64,000 nt of DNA, taken from positions 11,160,001 through 11,224,000 of the forward strand of contig NC_052122.1 of the NCBI RefSeq assembly GCF_012273895.1, in the 5' to 3' direction. The notes beneath the pieces were generated by a model, which saw nothing but the letters and a program-made list of their open reading frames with translations, searched no databases and had not been told where the DNA came from. A program made the translations under genes and the position numbers. Of the stretch, positions 9,954 to 23,691 are shown one piece after another. The first letter of the stretch is position 1, and each line of letters begins with the position of its first letter. Origin of the DNA: Zerene cesonia (taxonomy: Eukaryota > Arthropoda > Insecta > Lepidoptera > Pieridae).

Positions 9954-12900
9954 TTAAACTAAACCTGTCACTATGATTAGTGACATGATTGTCTCTCCGC
10001 CATCAAATGAGCTTTGGTTAGCACTGTTAATAAATTAGCTTTGCAAAATTTTACCGATAGTTTTTCCTAGATTATTGAAATTTACTGAACCTGACATGAT
10101 GTTAATAGGAGTATTATAACATTTTCATTTATCAAGTGCACAAAAAGATATTTCAGATCTATTTTCTTTTGTTTTGTGCGAACAAAGATACTAGCATATG
10201 TTTAAATAAAGAATCAATTTTACTCATTCACAACCTTCCATCGCTTTACCAAAGTCAATCCTTAAAACATAACACCAACTGATATATTTTAATACATACC
10301 TACTATTTTAATAAAGCAACAAACAAGCTCTTAAGAGTAATTCGTAAGAAATACTCGCGAAAACATTTCTTCGTTTTCAACATAGATAGCTCGAAATAAA
10401 ATCAGTGTTCTGCTATTCTGATCAAGCGGTATCCAATTTCAATAGTAGTTTGTAGACCTTCATTAGCTGTGTAATATTATGTTAAAAAAGTTCGTATCTT
10501 GACCGTCCGCGTATTTCTTTTCAGGATTCCCTTTAAAATTCTTCCTTAAATTCGTTATATTTGGAAATTTTCACAAGTTGGAAACATGTGTTTAGATTAG
10601 TTTATGTGCATAGCATATTGGATATGTGGTATAACAAAGTAATGAATAAAAATATTGTTCCGCCAATTTATATAGCAATCACTCTGGCTGCGTTCAGCCA
10701 GATTTTTTTTAAGGTTTCCAAATTGCAATTGCGTTGTCTGCTTGAAGGGGTAAGGATTATTACTTATTTATAGACAGACGAGAATAAAGGAATGGCCTGG
10801 GAAACGGGAGTCCTCCAGCTCCCACGATTTGTTGTCAATTTCTATAGTACCCACCTGGGTACAAGCTAACCCAATTAATGGCGACTCCCACATTTCAAAT
10901 CAGTAATCTAAATACAAGACTGACAAGATTGTTACATTGTGTTTTAAATTACCTATATGATAAAAAACATGCTAACAAATTAAAAAGCACAGCGCTCGAA
11001 AAACATCTAAACAAATGTAAATAAACTGGCCGCACATAAAAGTAGAAACTAATGCTTTATCTGACTCCAGCCGCCGCTACAAGCCGGTTTCATGATATAT
11101 TGAACTGAACATTACTAAACGAATACATGGTCACACGTTGTTATTCAACTGAACAAACAATTGCTTCTATATCTCTATTTATGAGACAGTATTTTGGTAT
11201 TTTTTTATCCGTTTTAACCAACCGTGTCGACAACAGACGTAAAAGTTTTATTGACAGTTCAATTCTAAGAAGGATTTTTGTTTGCAATTGTCTGTAGGTA
11301 GGAAATACCACCATCGGTACTTGACAACTTATTAATTGTACGTTCACTTTTAAATTCATATTCTTAGACACTTCTTGTCAAAACCAGGATCCGCTTTAGA
11401 AACTATCCCGCGGCAAGCGTGACCAAAGTTCGCTACTTCCAAGTAAAAAAACAGTTTCTATTAAAACTCAATAAGAGAAAATTGTCCGTCGTTTAGGCTC
11501 GATTGTGTTAATAAAACCATTGGTATCGTAAAGGAAACTGGGGCATTCGCAAAAAGTTGGGTAAAGTTGGGACAAACGGAGGAGCCGATACGTATAAAGT
11601 TTGCCTATAAAACTAGACAAGCGTGCTACGTACAACAATTGTTCTGTATGTAGAAATTGTATATTAGAGGACTTGTATTTTGAGCAAATGCTTTATTGCT
11701 GAAGTTTAATTTTTATATATATTTACTACTTTAATAGGAAAAAAATGTGACATGTACTTCTATTATTATATTAATTACGAATGTAAAAGAGCATAATTTC
11801 TGTAAGATTGATTTTGGGTATTATGGTACTATTATTTGATTTAGGTATGAAATGATTACTACAATTTCGTCAGTATTGTTGTGTTGTTTTTTGTTGATAA
11901 AACTAAGATTTGCATACAATAAGTTTTCAGCAATTGTAAATAGGATACATTTTATCGCAAAAATTGTGTAAGATATCAAAAAATAAGACTTCCAAATAAA
12001 AACCTTTATACATACCAATGAGTCCAATACTTTTATTAATTTTCTGTACGTAATGGAACTCACTTTAAAGTAATGTTTTAAAGATAACCATTTGACCGTT
12101 GCGTGTTAGGCAAATGAATTATAATAATACTTCAAACTATTTAAGAAACTTCAGCGAAATTTGAGTTTTTCCAAAATAACTGGTGACAAACACTATATTT
12201 TTAGCCACGATTACAGTAACCGTTAATTTTTTTAGTAAAATATTGTTATCTCGATTGATTCAGCGCCTGCTACTTGCTCGCTCGTATAAATAATTAGATT
12301 GTCAAGTCGCCGGCATTCTAAACGATTTTAGGGAAGGAGCGAGGGGCAACGACGTCAAATGGGATTTTCACTAAATCTGTTTTTCCCCCTATTATGTAAA
12401 TTAGAGAGATGACACCAACACTAAACACGTAGAAAATAAGTTTGTATGTCCGTTCATTTAGTTTGTAATAATGATTAAATAGGCGTTCTGCGTTTGAGTT
12501 TATTTTAACCGTCTTCAAATAATGATCAGGTTCTCAATTCGAATTTTGTTTTATATGTGTTTGTTACCTCGTAACTGGGTGCATTGACAATTATGATACG
12601 TCCTCCCGTGTGGTCTCATTTAAAATTGGTCTTATTCTGATAATTTATTAAGTTTAATTAAGGCAGTTAAGTTTTCTGGTAAAAATAATTGTTTGAATAA
12701 TCAATATTTGCAGAAATGGGTTTAATTTGTACTTTTATTCATTATTAACGGCGACGATAATAGGAATTAGTAAATTAAAAATGTTTTCTTATATATATAT
12801 GTCTGTGTGGTACATTTTGTCAAAACGTTTTTTAGATTATTAGAATACTAAGAATAAAGGTCTCTGATAACCGCCCAAGCCATTTTTTGTAATTTTTCTA

Positions 12901-15700
12901 CTTATTATAAAAACTTCAAACTCTTATCAATAGATATATTTTTATAAACCTTCTCTTTGATTTTACTTTGTTAATTTCTTAATAACATCAAAGAACAATT
13001 TTTTGCTAAATAGCCGAGCCTATGCTACTTAACTGTCAGATAAAAAGCACCCATTTATGCCGCTATTAAAATCTTCAGAATATTTTTTTATTTAATATAC
13101 GACGGACTCGAATGCGATATGAAAAATCTTAACTAACAAATAAACCCCCGCTTTCGGCATCCATTGTCCTAACTCAAGGGTATGTAGGTATTAAACACCT
13201 GAATATAAGGGACGGCACGTGACATGAACACTGTAATGAAGAAAATCAATTTCATTGGACAGAAACGTGCTTATAATAGTGATTGACTTGTGACGAGGTC
13301 AACTGTTTTGTTCGGCAAGGGACTGCGAGCGATCCACTAATAAAGGACGATTTTAAGCTTCATTTGTCGAGAAGTTTCTAGAACGTTCGTGGATAAGGGA
13401 AAGGTCATTGAATAATGTAGAAAACTCGTTACAATCCTACTCGGAAATAATGTCAATGTTATGGTGATGTTTCATAAGTGTAGGTCTAAGCCTTCCCGAA
13501 CAGTATTGCAATAAGATTGTGAAATGGATTATGAAAATTAAAAATAGGATATGGCGTTTGGGAAGAAGATTATGGCCACAAAATTATGTATTAAAATATT
13601 TTTTTACGTTACAGCGGTCAACTGGTCTTATGAAATTACCAAGATAAAAGAAAACTATCTCTCAAGATCTGTGTTTGAGGCCTAAGAAAGGTAAAAGGAC
13701 CAAATTTTATCAAATTTGGTAGATTAGTTTGGGTGTCTAGAAGAGATAGGCAGACTTACTCATTTATAATATTACAAAAAATAAAAAAAACAATTATTAC
13801 TGTAAGGACTTAATTTATAATTATTGTTTACAATACCTCGTTCAGTACTAGAGTCAGTAGCCGGCAGAAAATGGAAGCAATGTCAGATATTTACACAAGT
13901 TTTGTGGTATCGAAACCTTTCTACAAAGATAACAATTCTTTGCCAGCTGCGCCTGGCCTATTTCGCATTTCGTGAGCAGTTTCCCACGCATGACCTATTA
14001 TAAATTTTGACACAAATGCAGTGGAAAGCATCTATTGTCCGTGGGAGCTACGCGAATTTTAATTAACAATATGAACTGCAAGTAGTATGTAATTATCTCG
14101 AATAAAAACCGTAAATGCAATCTAAATTTTATTTAGATCACGCTGAATAGACAAAGGAATGCACGCTTTTAGTTTTATAATGTTGCCAGCTTTGTGAATT
14201 TGTATTAAAATATTGTGTGCTGCTGACACTGTTGTTATTTATGAGTTCTTTCAGTGTCTTCGTTGGGTTTTTATTAAAAGTTTTAGTGGAATCTTTCAAG
14301 TTTAGTACTGCGTATAATAACTTTTAATATCTTTGACGGACTGAATTGAATCAACGCCTCAGCGGAGACCACCCGTGTTATATTTTGAAATAAATAGCGG
14401 AACTATATAATTTTAGATAACTTTCAAATACGTACTTGTGACATGTTTTATGATAAATTTTATTGACGTGAGCTACCTAACTCTGAGTAACCAACTAGGA
14501 CGTCATACCCACCCTTCATAGCGTATATAAAACAAGTGGCGTTGCTTAAGAGATAATTATCTATATCCCTCCAAGACTGACAATATTTAAAAGCATTAAA
14601 AAATGCTGAATTAGTAGAGCCTTTCTCGAATTTTAATCTTAGCAACACATTCGGAAATTCATTTTTATTTATATAGACATTAAGATCATTATAAAAAAAA
14701 ATATGTAGGAACTTATAACTTATTTAGATTAAACCAGCGTGATGAGAAACGGTACTACTAGTTCACACTTGTTGGACAATAATGAGAAATCCCCTTTTGA
14801 ATTTCAATTCCCATACTCGTAAACTCAGAACTCATAAACTAAGTCTTATTTAATACATAGTTCGTTGCGATTATACTCGCACAAAGTATTCCGAAAGCCG
14901 AAGAATGCCCGAATAACTTTTATAAGGATCCTTCAAACTAAGTTTGTGATGATCGCTCTACACTCTGCCTTTGATATCATCCCCGAACATTCTTCACGTT
15001 TGAGTACATTTCTTGTAAAAACTTTTAAATAGTGGTAGCATGGTATTTTCTTGTGTTTGATTTTATGCGAGTGTTATACATTTCGAATTTTTATACGATT
15101 TGTTCGTCATTTTTTTTAATATTAACTCAACGTTTCGAACACAGCGAGCGTGGTCACGAGGAGACTAAGATGTTACATGTATTTTAGGTCATATTGCCAA
15201 TATTATCTGAGTGTCTTCTAATCTTTTGGCCGAGGTAACAGTGTCCTCACAGTTAATATGATCGTAATTAAATGTCATTCATAATCATGAGCCCGTGTTT
15301 GTTCCCATTGCAAGGGTCCTTGTCGTCCATGAGAGCTCAGGCGATAATCTACCATGCTATCCACATAAACAGTAAATACCTATACCCTTTCTCAGATTAA
15401 GTAAGACAAGCGTAGTATATGTATAATGACAATTACCTAGATTGTTCCTTTCCATACTGTCCTTTGAAGCAATTATATACGTTACAATTATTGATTTCGC
15501 ATTATTGTCAATCGATCTCAAAGAAGTTCTCATTTTGATTGTTTTTTTCGTTAGTAACCTCATAACGTTGTAATGGGTGAACCGATTTTGATGATTTTAT
15601 TTGAATGCTAATGCCTTCCGCGTAGTCCTCTCTTAATTTATAGATATAGTTCTGTGAATTTGAAGGCAGTATAGGTTTTAATTAAAGTAATTAGTATTTG
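9954..15700. other. Long AT-rich region, no gene supported
   Basis: I found no exon, RNA gene or intact element. Near 10790-10890 is a decayed repeat (CTCCAGCTCCCACGATT, GGCGACTCCCACAT) with short relatives near 17.67 and 30.95 kb. A minus-strand frame at 12318-12518 has one hydrophobic segment but no firm family match. Near 15545-15660 is a short relative of the repeats at 24.3 and 50.1 kb (GGGTGAACCGATTTTGATGA). Confidence 0.4.
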
Positions 15701-15708
15701 GATAATCT

Positions 15709-15890
15709 TATTTTATATAAAATTCTCGTGTCCAATGTTAGTTACCTTACTCCTCCAAAACGGGCGGACCGATTTAAATGAAATTCTGTGTGCATATCGG
15801 GTATCTGACAATCATCCAACATCTATTTTATACCCCTAAATGATAATAAGGCAGAACATGTTTGCCGGGTCAACTTGTACTATTATATGT
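15709..15890 (+). repeat. Decayed repeat, family E
   Basis: TATATAAAATTCTCGTGTC, ATGTTAGTTACCTTACTCCT, a GACCGATTT-x-AATGAAATT block and TTTGCCGGGTCAACTTGTA-CTATTATA. The same order of blocks occurs at 49380-49540. It is a non-coding interspersed repeat. Confidence 0.6.
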
Positions 15891-15894
15891 ATGT

Positions 15895-16740
15895 AATGAA
15901 TGTTTCATTGTTATCACACTGAACAATACTATTATACTTCGAAATATTTACATCAATAGCGCAGAACTAACATCCGGAATCAACTTAATCAAATGAATAA
16001 ACGTAGAAGAGTGTAACGAAGTCATTATAAGGATATTCTCGTGAGCAATGGGCAGAAATGATTTGGGGTTTAGTAACAAGTCATGACTTTTCATTTGATG
16101 GGTCTTCGTGCAATTAAAGGCCTCTCGTAATTAAAAATCGCAAGTTGCTGTTTTCACTGAGGGCTTTTGTTGTTGACAGGCAATTTTATTCGTAAATTAG
16201 TCCCATTCTGTATGCCGTTAACAATACAGACAGTATTCACGAGACTTATTTGTGTATGTATTTACTAGCTCCCCGCCACGGCTTCGCACGAGTACATTAT
16301 GCATGTTATTATAATACCCTTCTTTTAAGATAACTCTATTTGTTATAAAATCGTGAAAATCCGTTTCGTAGGACGAACAACGGGAAGTGAATTTGTTGTA
16401 TACTCAGTATATATAGTGACACAAAACGAAGTCGATATTTTATATACACTTAGCTATAATTACAATTCCCTTGTCCCGGGTCCAGTCAAGTTGACCTTTG
16501 ACCAACGATGTAAAGAAAATGCTTCGATTCTAATGATTAAAGCATTTTTAGGTCGATCCCGTAAGTTTCGAGTGTGTTCGTTTCATACGAAATTACAAAT
16601 ATTACAAGTACATTATTAGTATAGATAAAATATAATTTTGAATATAATATTCGTAAATACATGTGATTCGAAATTCGAATTAGTTCTTCACTGCTGCTAT
16701 TCTAGAACAACGTTCATAAAAATTTATAATATGCGTATTA
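15895..16740. other. Region with a repeat head and an unsupported open frame
   Basis: At 16264-16300, ACTAGCTCCCCGCCACGGCTTCGCACG-type sequence is the head of a common lepidopteran repeat. The open frame 16353-16619 follows it directly and is probably repeat body. I see no other feature. Confidence 0.4.
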
Positions 16741-16747
16741 ATTTTAG

Positions 16748-16858
16748 CTAGGTGTGACCCGCGGTTGAAACCGCGTAAGTCCGTATCCCGTAGGAATATC
16801 GGTATAAAAAGTGCCTATGTGTTATTTTAGTTGTCCAGCTAGCTACGAAGCAAAATAG
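16748..16858 (+). repeat. Decayed repeat, family C (truncated)
   Basis: AGCTAGGTGTGACCCGCGG head and GTAAGTCCGTATCCCGTAGG to TTGTCCAGCTAGCTACG. The 3' half is missing compared with 9093-9296. Confidence 0.6.
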
Positions 16859-17389
16859 TATTATTATTCACTTATCGATGTATCTCCACGATATATCTCC
16901 TAAATAGAAATATTCGCAACAATTATATAAAATACGTATTTATCATAATATAAGAAAAATTTCTACTTATTTCTTGCAATCTATAACATTTACATCACAT
17001 TTAGATACATCACCAATAACAAACAGACATCAACTACTTACAGCTGTATCTTATTCATAAAGCATCTCCAATAAAATAAATAAAACAAAGGCAGATTTCA
17101 GATGCAGTCGTTCAAATGACATTTTTATTCAAGAGAAGCAAGAGATTTCCATAAGCATAAAGGATCCATACGTATTCTTTACCGTTAACTATAATATGCA
17201 AGTCAGCTTTGTTTACGATTTCCAGAGGCAATATATAATATCTTGAATGGTTTACAATGCAGTGTGGTTTGGTCAAACTATATCGAGTCTAATTATTTTA
17301 AACATACAGAAGTATCATCACAATTTTCGGATGCTAATACAATTTTTGTATATAATTTTGCTGCAATATTCCCCCACTCACCTTCTTAA

Positions 17390-17645
17390 TGTCATAGTCG
17401 GCAATGGAGGTGGAGGGTCGGTTGATGGTAAGCGCTACCACCGTCCATTTAAATTGGGAAGGGATTAAGAAAGGATTCACGGATTGAGGAAGGGAAAGGA
17501 CTAGGAAGGTAGGTAAGGTAAGGAAAAGGATATGTGCTTACGGCTTCCCCACACACCATACGAAACACAATAGCATGCTATTATTTCACGCCAGTTTCCT
17601 GTGGGGGTGTGGTACTTGCCGGTGCGAGCTGACTCAATTAGTCCC
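17390..17645 (+). repeat. Decayed repeat, family D
   Basis: GGTTGATGGTAAGCGCTACC, a purine-rich AAGGATT/GGAAGGTAGG stretch, then CCCCACACACCATACGAAAC, CTGTGGGGGTGTGGTACTTG and GAGCTGACTCAATTAG. Related blocks occur at 31755-31960, 45305-45435, 51375-51575 (reverse) and 55165-55335. It is non-coding, probably a SINE or LINE 3' end. Confidence 0.55.
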
Positions 17646-18020
17646 GAAACGTGATCGACTCCCACATATAAAATTTGCCAGCTCCTTTATCAAATACAAC
17701 ATAAAAGAAAATGTTTTATAATTCTATATTCAACAAGTAATATTTAACATATTCGCGGTATTTCTAACGTAATTTCGCAGATGGGAGAGGACATCACTTC
17801 CCATCAGGCGAGCCTATTCCTTTGCCTGCTTAGCTATAAAAATAAGTCCCCTAACAAGAGTCCCTAAACAAAGCCCTGTTGCTATTAAACGATATATGAA
17901 ATTAATCCACACAATATTTTATCCAAAGAGGCCTCTTATAAAACACCAAATATATAGTGAGAAGTGAGGACGTAAAATCCATTATAAATGTACACGTCGG
18001 GAATAACTCGCCAACTATTT

Positions 18021-18273
18021 CTATGCCCACATATTTTCATATAAAATTTGTCCTCTCGGAACGCCGATGAAATATGATTTTCCAGTCGGATAGCCGTCAA
18101 GAGATTTTATTATTACACCGTGCACTTCTACCCATGTACAATACTTCGCCGGCGGATCTACGAAATTTGAGGAACTCGCTTGTTGATTGTGAATTGAATT
18201 TTGATATGCATTCGGAAAGTTGTCGGACGACTCCGGAATGTCTCCTACATTTCTTTGTGATATTCTGATAATC
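18021..18273 (-). CDS. Candidate terminal coding exon, unrecognised protein
   Basis: Minus-strand frame of about 83 codons ending at the stop 18021-18023. It follows a possible acceptor (GTCGCGCAG) at 18274-18282. GC content is higher than in the surrounding AT-rich DNA, and two other frames also stay open over the same bases, which is typical of true coding DNA. The reading contains a polar N-terminal half (RNVGDIPESSDNF, HNQQASSSNF) and a denser C-terminal half (DPPAKYCTWVEVHG, GKSYFIGVPRGQIL, ENMWA). It has no ATG of its own at the 5' end. I do not recognise the family and found no companion exon. It could be the last exon of a gene with a long upstream intron, or a captured fragment inside a repeat. 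Confidence 0.35.
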
Positions 18274-18299
18274 CTGCGCGACACGGAAGTTTGTATACA

Positions 18300-20090
18300 T
18301 GCGAATGATTACATACATACTTACATGTGATACTTTACAATTGGACGGTATGGAGTTTGTAGACCGAATTGCATTAATACTATGATTTATAATTTAGACG
18401 CATATCCATACGCGACTTTCGGGCATGTACTTTATAAAAGTTACCAGAACTGATGATGACTCGCTTTAGCGTCTAACTCTACAAGCCCTAACTTAAAACA
18501 AAACAAACTAAAAACTCTACACTTTAGTTGAAATATGTATCTTGGTTGTAATACATTAATAAATATTTTACCTTATGCCATCCAAAGGTCGCAAAACGTC
18601 TATGTGGTTGGCGATGCTTATCAACATTCACGTGAGACTTCTGTTTAATTAATTCTAAAGTAGTAAGCAAAACCCAAACAAAAAATACAAGAATTTGCAT
18701 ATACGTTGGTCTAGAAATAAAGACGTGAACATCTATGCGAAAATTATTCGATTTTATTTTATACGATTTTTTTTATCGTAATTATTTGGGACAATAAAGT
18801 GGGTACATCAAGTTCTTGATAGGACAAAAAATAATAAATAAGTTATATTTACCTAACACCATTGGAATATTACTTTATTAAAAGATACACCCAATACATA
18901 AAAAGGCTTGTAGAGAAAAGGGCAGAGGTTAAAATCTAAACATATTGCAAGTTGCACGGCGCGTCGCGTAAATTATCTATTCATATAGCCAGAGCAAATG
19001 GAAAGTACGAGCAATAGGAAGTTGGAAAGTTTATACGGCCATTAAGTTTGTGTCAGTTCGCAAAGAGCTTAAACTAACAGACTCAATGTAGGACTTAATT
19101 ACTGCGAAGAGGCCGGGCATAGATGACCAATTCCACAAGTAAAAGTGGGCTATAGCAGACACCCGTTTGATACCCAACATACATTGCGATTTAATCAAAT
19201 GTTCAGAACTAAATCTTATTTGAAGTATTAATGCGTGTTGCCTATTTTTATATATTGAAATGAAACTTGTAACTTGAATACTTAGAGCGCTTATTACTTT
19301 TTGTTGCAAGAAGTAACTGGTGCAAACAAATTCTAGAAAAACATAATATACAATTGGTAGATTTTCTTGCTCATGTTGATTTATTTAAAGGGATATTCTT
19401 TCGAAATGTTGAATTACTATCAGAGATTTATTTCCATTTTGCACATCCTTCGTTTCGGAGGTCTTGAAACAAAAAAATCCCTTTAAATCACTGCATAATT
19501 GAGTTGAACGGCGGCAGAATAACATAAGGAGTATATATCCCTTATGTATTAATACAATTTAGATCGGGCGAATACAATTAAAGCAGAGCAACTTATATTT
19601 GCTCGAGTTCAAACTGGAGCAAGCAGGAAGCGACGTGTGACACGGCAAACTTCCCTGGACATGTACATGCAACAGTTTCTTGCTTCGTTTTGTTTGGAAC
19701 TTTAGCAATAAGCATCTTGTGTGCTCGAAAAGATATGAGATATAACCGAAAGTGGTATTGTATCTGATATTTATAAACGCTGATTGTACTTTGGCATATT
19801 GAGATTGAGGTATATTATAGGGAAGGTATTTGTGATTGTGATATTCTATGAAAGTATTATCTTGGATTTAATCATTTTGAATATAAAATATAACAATAAG
19901 CGTCGGTCAAGTGAAACGACGCATAATAATATCATTTGAAAATGTTGTCCGCCTTGCGTGGCTTCACTGGAAATGGAAGTCTGTACATTGATACATCCGG
20001 GCTATATTATGGAGATATATTCAACTATGAGCAACAAATTTCCTGTGAATATGTATGAGTTCATACATTCAATCGTGTAAATATAACTCA
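18300..20090. other. Intergenic region, no gene seen
   Basis: AT-rich sequence with short open frames only. The minus-strand frame 19031-19309 has no motif, signal peptide or splice context that would support it. Confidence 0.4.
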
Positions 20091-20097
20091 ATTCCCT

Positions 20098-20312
20098 GCT
20101 AATATTATAAATGCGAAAGTAACTCTGTCTGTCTGTCTCTTGATGACTAAACCGCTCACCCGATTGGGATGAAATTTGGGGAATCTAGATGAGAACCGAA
20201 AAGGGATATAGGATAACATTAATCCCTATAAACTGGAACGAGAACTATGAGGGTAAGATCCCGGGATTTTCTGTATTTTCTTAATATGCATCTTCGAAGC
20301 CGTAGGCGCCAA
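20098..20312 (+). repeat. Decayed repeat, family B
   Basis: AATATTATAAATGCGAAAGT, a (CTGT)n run, ACTAAACCGCTCACCCGAT, GATGAAATTTGGGGAA, GGGATATAGGATAAC and an end near GCATCTTCGAAGCCGTAGG. This is the standard order of this common repeat. Confidence 0.65.
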
Positions 20313-20319
20313 ACCTATG

Positions 20320-21815
20320 ATTTAGATATATGTATTTTTAATGAGATTTAGAATGTATTGGTGTACTGTTATTAGCATAACAATATTATTCTTGTCTCGA
20401 CTGAGGTTTGCACCACTGCATTACGTCATCGGCATTTAAAAGACTGACCAATACCTCCCCATATTACGAGTGCAAATTGTACAGCAGCGAGCTCAACTCC
20501 CGCTTGAATTAAATCTACACATAAATGACCAAGAGTCTGTGGAGAATCAAATGAATTACAGAATTCGATTTCATGTTATCTCATATCCAAAATATGAAGT
20601 TTGATGATAACCCTAGGCACGTTCCTAGTTTCCTATATGATCTATGTAATATGTAAACCGATTTACATAACTATAACTTGCTAAGTGCACCATTTAGCAC
20701 ACATAAATGTGTGTAAATTAAACTTGTCCCTCTTAATAGAACGTTAGCATTTAAATGAACACCTCAAAGCTATTGCTATGTTCTAATAGATGCCTAATTA
20801 GTGGAGCGAATTGGATAATGGCCAAGTTCTTGTAGTTGGCGTACGATCTTGAGAAATTTTGGGACTACTTTTGCCACCGTTGCTCTTTATAAATATAGAT
20901 GTGGCCGTGTTTATTGCGGAATCACAGAAGTTTGGCTATAACGTGGCTTGCTATCTTCAATTGTTGTATTTTATTCGAATAAAAGAAAATCGGTCGTAGA
21001 ATCTTGACACTTTCCTCATTATGAGACATATTTAGTATCAAAAAAGTGGGACACTAGTTTAATTTGCTCAGTTTGCTAGACGGAAAGAATTTTGTAAATA
21101 ACCTAAAAAGTTTACTTTAAAATGAATAACTTTTTGATTACACGCAGTTATATGATCGGTACTGTCCTGATCGATATCCTGTATGAGGTTTTTTTTTAGC
21201 TACTACACACACAGTAGCTACACACAGTGCGTACCCTTAAATTTACCCTAAGCATACACAGAAAATTATAAAAAGACGAATTTTCAAGTCAATACAAGTG
21301 AAACATCACAAATATAAAATACATTTCTTCACAATATGACAGCGAAATTTTATTTCCCATTTAAATAATTCTTGCTTAAACACATTTCTCGTTAACCTCC
21401 ACATAATGGTTCCGTCCCAAGGCACAAGGAACTGGGACATATTGACACATTGTATTGAAACAGAGTAATCTAAAAGTATTTCATTACACCAGAACCTTTG
21501 GGGCATTGTTACAAATGTTCATAGCGATAATTTTCTTATATAAGAATCTTATTTCCCACGGGGAGAGAATTGAAAACAACTTGTTCCAGCAACGTGTGCG
21601 GCATTTTTTCGTCTTTAAGAATCAATCCGTGAGATTTCGTTATACGATACTTTTCCTTTGGGATAGAAGTTTTCATATCGTAGCGGAAAATGCTAAATTG
21701 TGTTGAAGCAAATATCCTTTGATAGATTCAACTAAAATAGGTGGATCTTGAATAACACTTGTGTATGTCGGGGAAAATATAATTTGGGGGAGGGCGCTAG
21801 AAACATTGAAGGCAA
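20320..21815. other. Intergenic region, no gene seen
   Basis: Nothing beyond short unsupported frames. A small imperfect tandem of CTACACACACAGTAG type lies near 21200-21225. Confidence 0.4.
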
Positions 21816-21823
21816 TTGATTTA

Positions 21824-22036
21824 TATCTATATATATAAAAGAAAGTCGTGTTAGTTACACTATTTATAACTCAAGAATGGCTAAACCGATTAGGTTGAAA
21901 TTTGGTACAGAGATAGTTTTAGACCCGAGAAAGGACATAGGATAGTTTTTATCCCGGAAATCTAACGGAAACGGGAACTTTGTCGGTAACCCCCCGAGTC
22001 TATCTTATCCGTGATTACGCGAGCAAATGCTAGTAA
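21824..22036 (+). repeat. Decayed repeat, family B
   Basis: It starts in a TATATATAAAAGAAAGTCGTG stretch, then GGCTAAACCGATTAGGTTGA, AAATTTGGTACAGAGATAG, AAAGGACATAGGATAG and TTTATCCCGG. It ends at GCGAGCAAATGCTAGTA. Non-coding. Confidence 0.65.
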
Positions 22037-22168
22037 AACATAATAAAATGGAATCAGGTTATAGTGATTTTATGAGGCAGTTAGTTGCCTTGGTAATTCA
22101 CACCATAGAAATTTAAATACTATTCGAAAAGTTAGAAAAGATTATATTGCCTGGTCTTATACAAATAA

Positions 22169-22464
22169 GACGCAGTGGTGGCTCAGTGGTGAAAACCTCG
22201 GACTTCAAAATCGATAAGTCGGGGTTCGAGACCGGGCGAGCGTGCAGGAAATAAATTGATTTTTCAATTTATCTGCACATGTGAATAACATCACCACTGC
22301 TTAAAACGGTGAAGGAAAACATCGTGAGGAAACCGGCATGTCCAAGAATCAAAAGTTCGACGACATGTGACATCTGCCAACCCGCACTTGGCCAGCGTGG
22401 TGGATTATGGCCTGAACCCTCATGGGAGGCCTGTGTCCCAGCAGTGGGAACATATATGGGCATA
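22169..22464 (+). mobile_element. tRNA-derived SINE, family 2, copy 1
   Basis: The head GCAGTGGTGGCTCAGTGGTG contains box A (TGGCTCAGTGG), and GGGGTTCGAGACC is box B. The body (CACCACTGCTTAAAACGGTG, CATGTCCAAGAATC, CGTGGTGGATTATGGCCTGA, CCCAGCAGTGGGAACATATA) is shared with copies at 27.8 and 30.0 kb. An 11-bp target duplication TATACAAATAA flanks it exactly (22158-22168 and 22465-22475), so the boundaries are firm. Open frames on both strands through it are element sequence, not genes. Confidence 0.92.
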
Positions 22465-22690
22465 TATACAAATAACGGAATACTTAGCATTTGAGCTAGT
22501 TAAAGAAACGAAGACGATTTTATAATAACGAATGTCAATCAATTATGGCGAAAATATCAGATACTTCTAAGTGGCGCGCCTGTTACCTTCTATCGAAATT
22601 TTTAGTGGAACAAACTACACTGGTCGTCAAAAAAATCGGCCCACCTTCATTTTGTATACTAACTATCGATTGTTTCACAAATAAATCATT

Positions 22691-23690
22691 NNNNNNNNNN
22701 NNNNNNNNNNNNNNNNNNNNNNNNNNNNNNNNNNNNNNNNNNNNNNNNNNNNNNNNNNNNNNNNNNNNNNNNNNNNNNNNNNNNNNNNNNNNNNNNNNNN
22801 NNNNNNNNNNNNNNNNNNNNNNNNNNNNNNNNNNNNNNNNNNNNNNNNNNNNNNNNNNNNNNNNNNNNNNNNNNNNNNNNNNNNNNNNNNNNNNNNNNNN
22901 NNNNNNNNNNNNNNNNNNNNNNNNNNNNNNNNNNNNNNNNNNNNNNNNNNNNNNNNNNNNNNNNNNNNNNNNNNNNNNNNNNNNNNNNNNNNNNNNNNNN
23001 NNNNNNNNNNNNNNNNNNNNNNNNNNNNNNNNNNNNNNNNNNNNNNNNNNNNNNNNNNNNNNNNNNNNNNNNNNNNNNNNNNNNNNNNNNNNNNNNNNNN
23101 NNNNNNNNNNNNNNNNNNNNNNNNNNNNNNNNNNNNNNNNNNNNNNNNNNNNNNNNNNNNNNNNNNNNNNNNNNNNNNNNNNNNNNNNNNNNNNNNNNNN
23201 NNNNNNNNNNNNNNNNNNNNNNNNNNNNNNNNNNNNNNNNNNNNNNNNNNNNNNNNNNNNNNNNNNNNNNNNNNNNNNNNNNNNNNNNNNNNNNNNNNNN
23301 NNNNNNNNNNNNNNNNNNNNNNNNNNNNNNNNNNNNNNNNNNNNNNNNNNNNNNNNNNNNNNNNNNNNNNNNNNNNNNNNNNNNNNNNNNNNNNNNNNNN
23401 NNNNNNNNNNNNNNNNNNNNNNNNNNNNNNNNNNNNNNNNNNNNNNNNNNNNNNNNNNNNNNNNNNNNNNNNNNNNNNNNNNNNNNNNNNNNNNNNNNNN
23501 NNNNNNNNNNNNNNNNNNNNNNNNNNNNNNNNNNNNNNNNNNNNNNNNNNNNNNNNNNNNNNNNNNNNNNNNNNNNNNNNNNNNNNNNNNNNNNNNNNNN
23601 NNNNNNNNNNNNNNNNNNNNNNNNNNNNNNNNNNNNNNNNNNNNNNNNNNNNNNNNNNNNNNNNNNNNNNNNNNNNNNNNNNNNNNNNNN
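22691..23690. other. Assembly gap, exactly 1000 N
   Basis: A run of exactly 1000 N inside the Tc1-like element. The round number means a placeholder of unknown true size. Confidence 0.98.
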
Positions 23691-23691
23691 C

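Noticed and set aside
12318..12518. Minus-strand frame with one hydrophobic helix and a PFDVVAP segment, considered as an odorant-receptor exon
   Set aside because: Only a vague resemblance to the loop after a receptor membrane segment, with no firm motif and no good splice site.
18074..18268. Plus-strand and alternative minus-strand frames over the 18-kb block
   Set aside because: They overlap the better minus frame ending in ENMWA and read less like protein. Treated as shadows.
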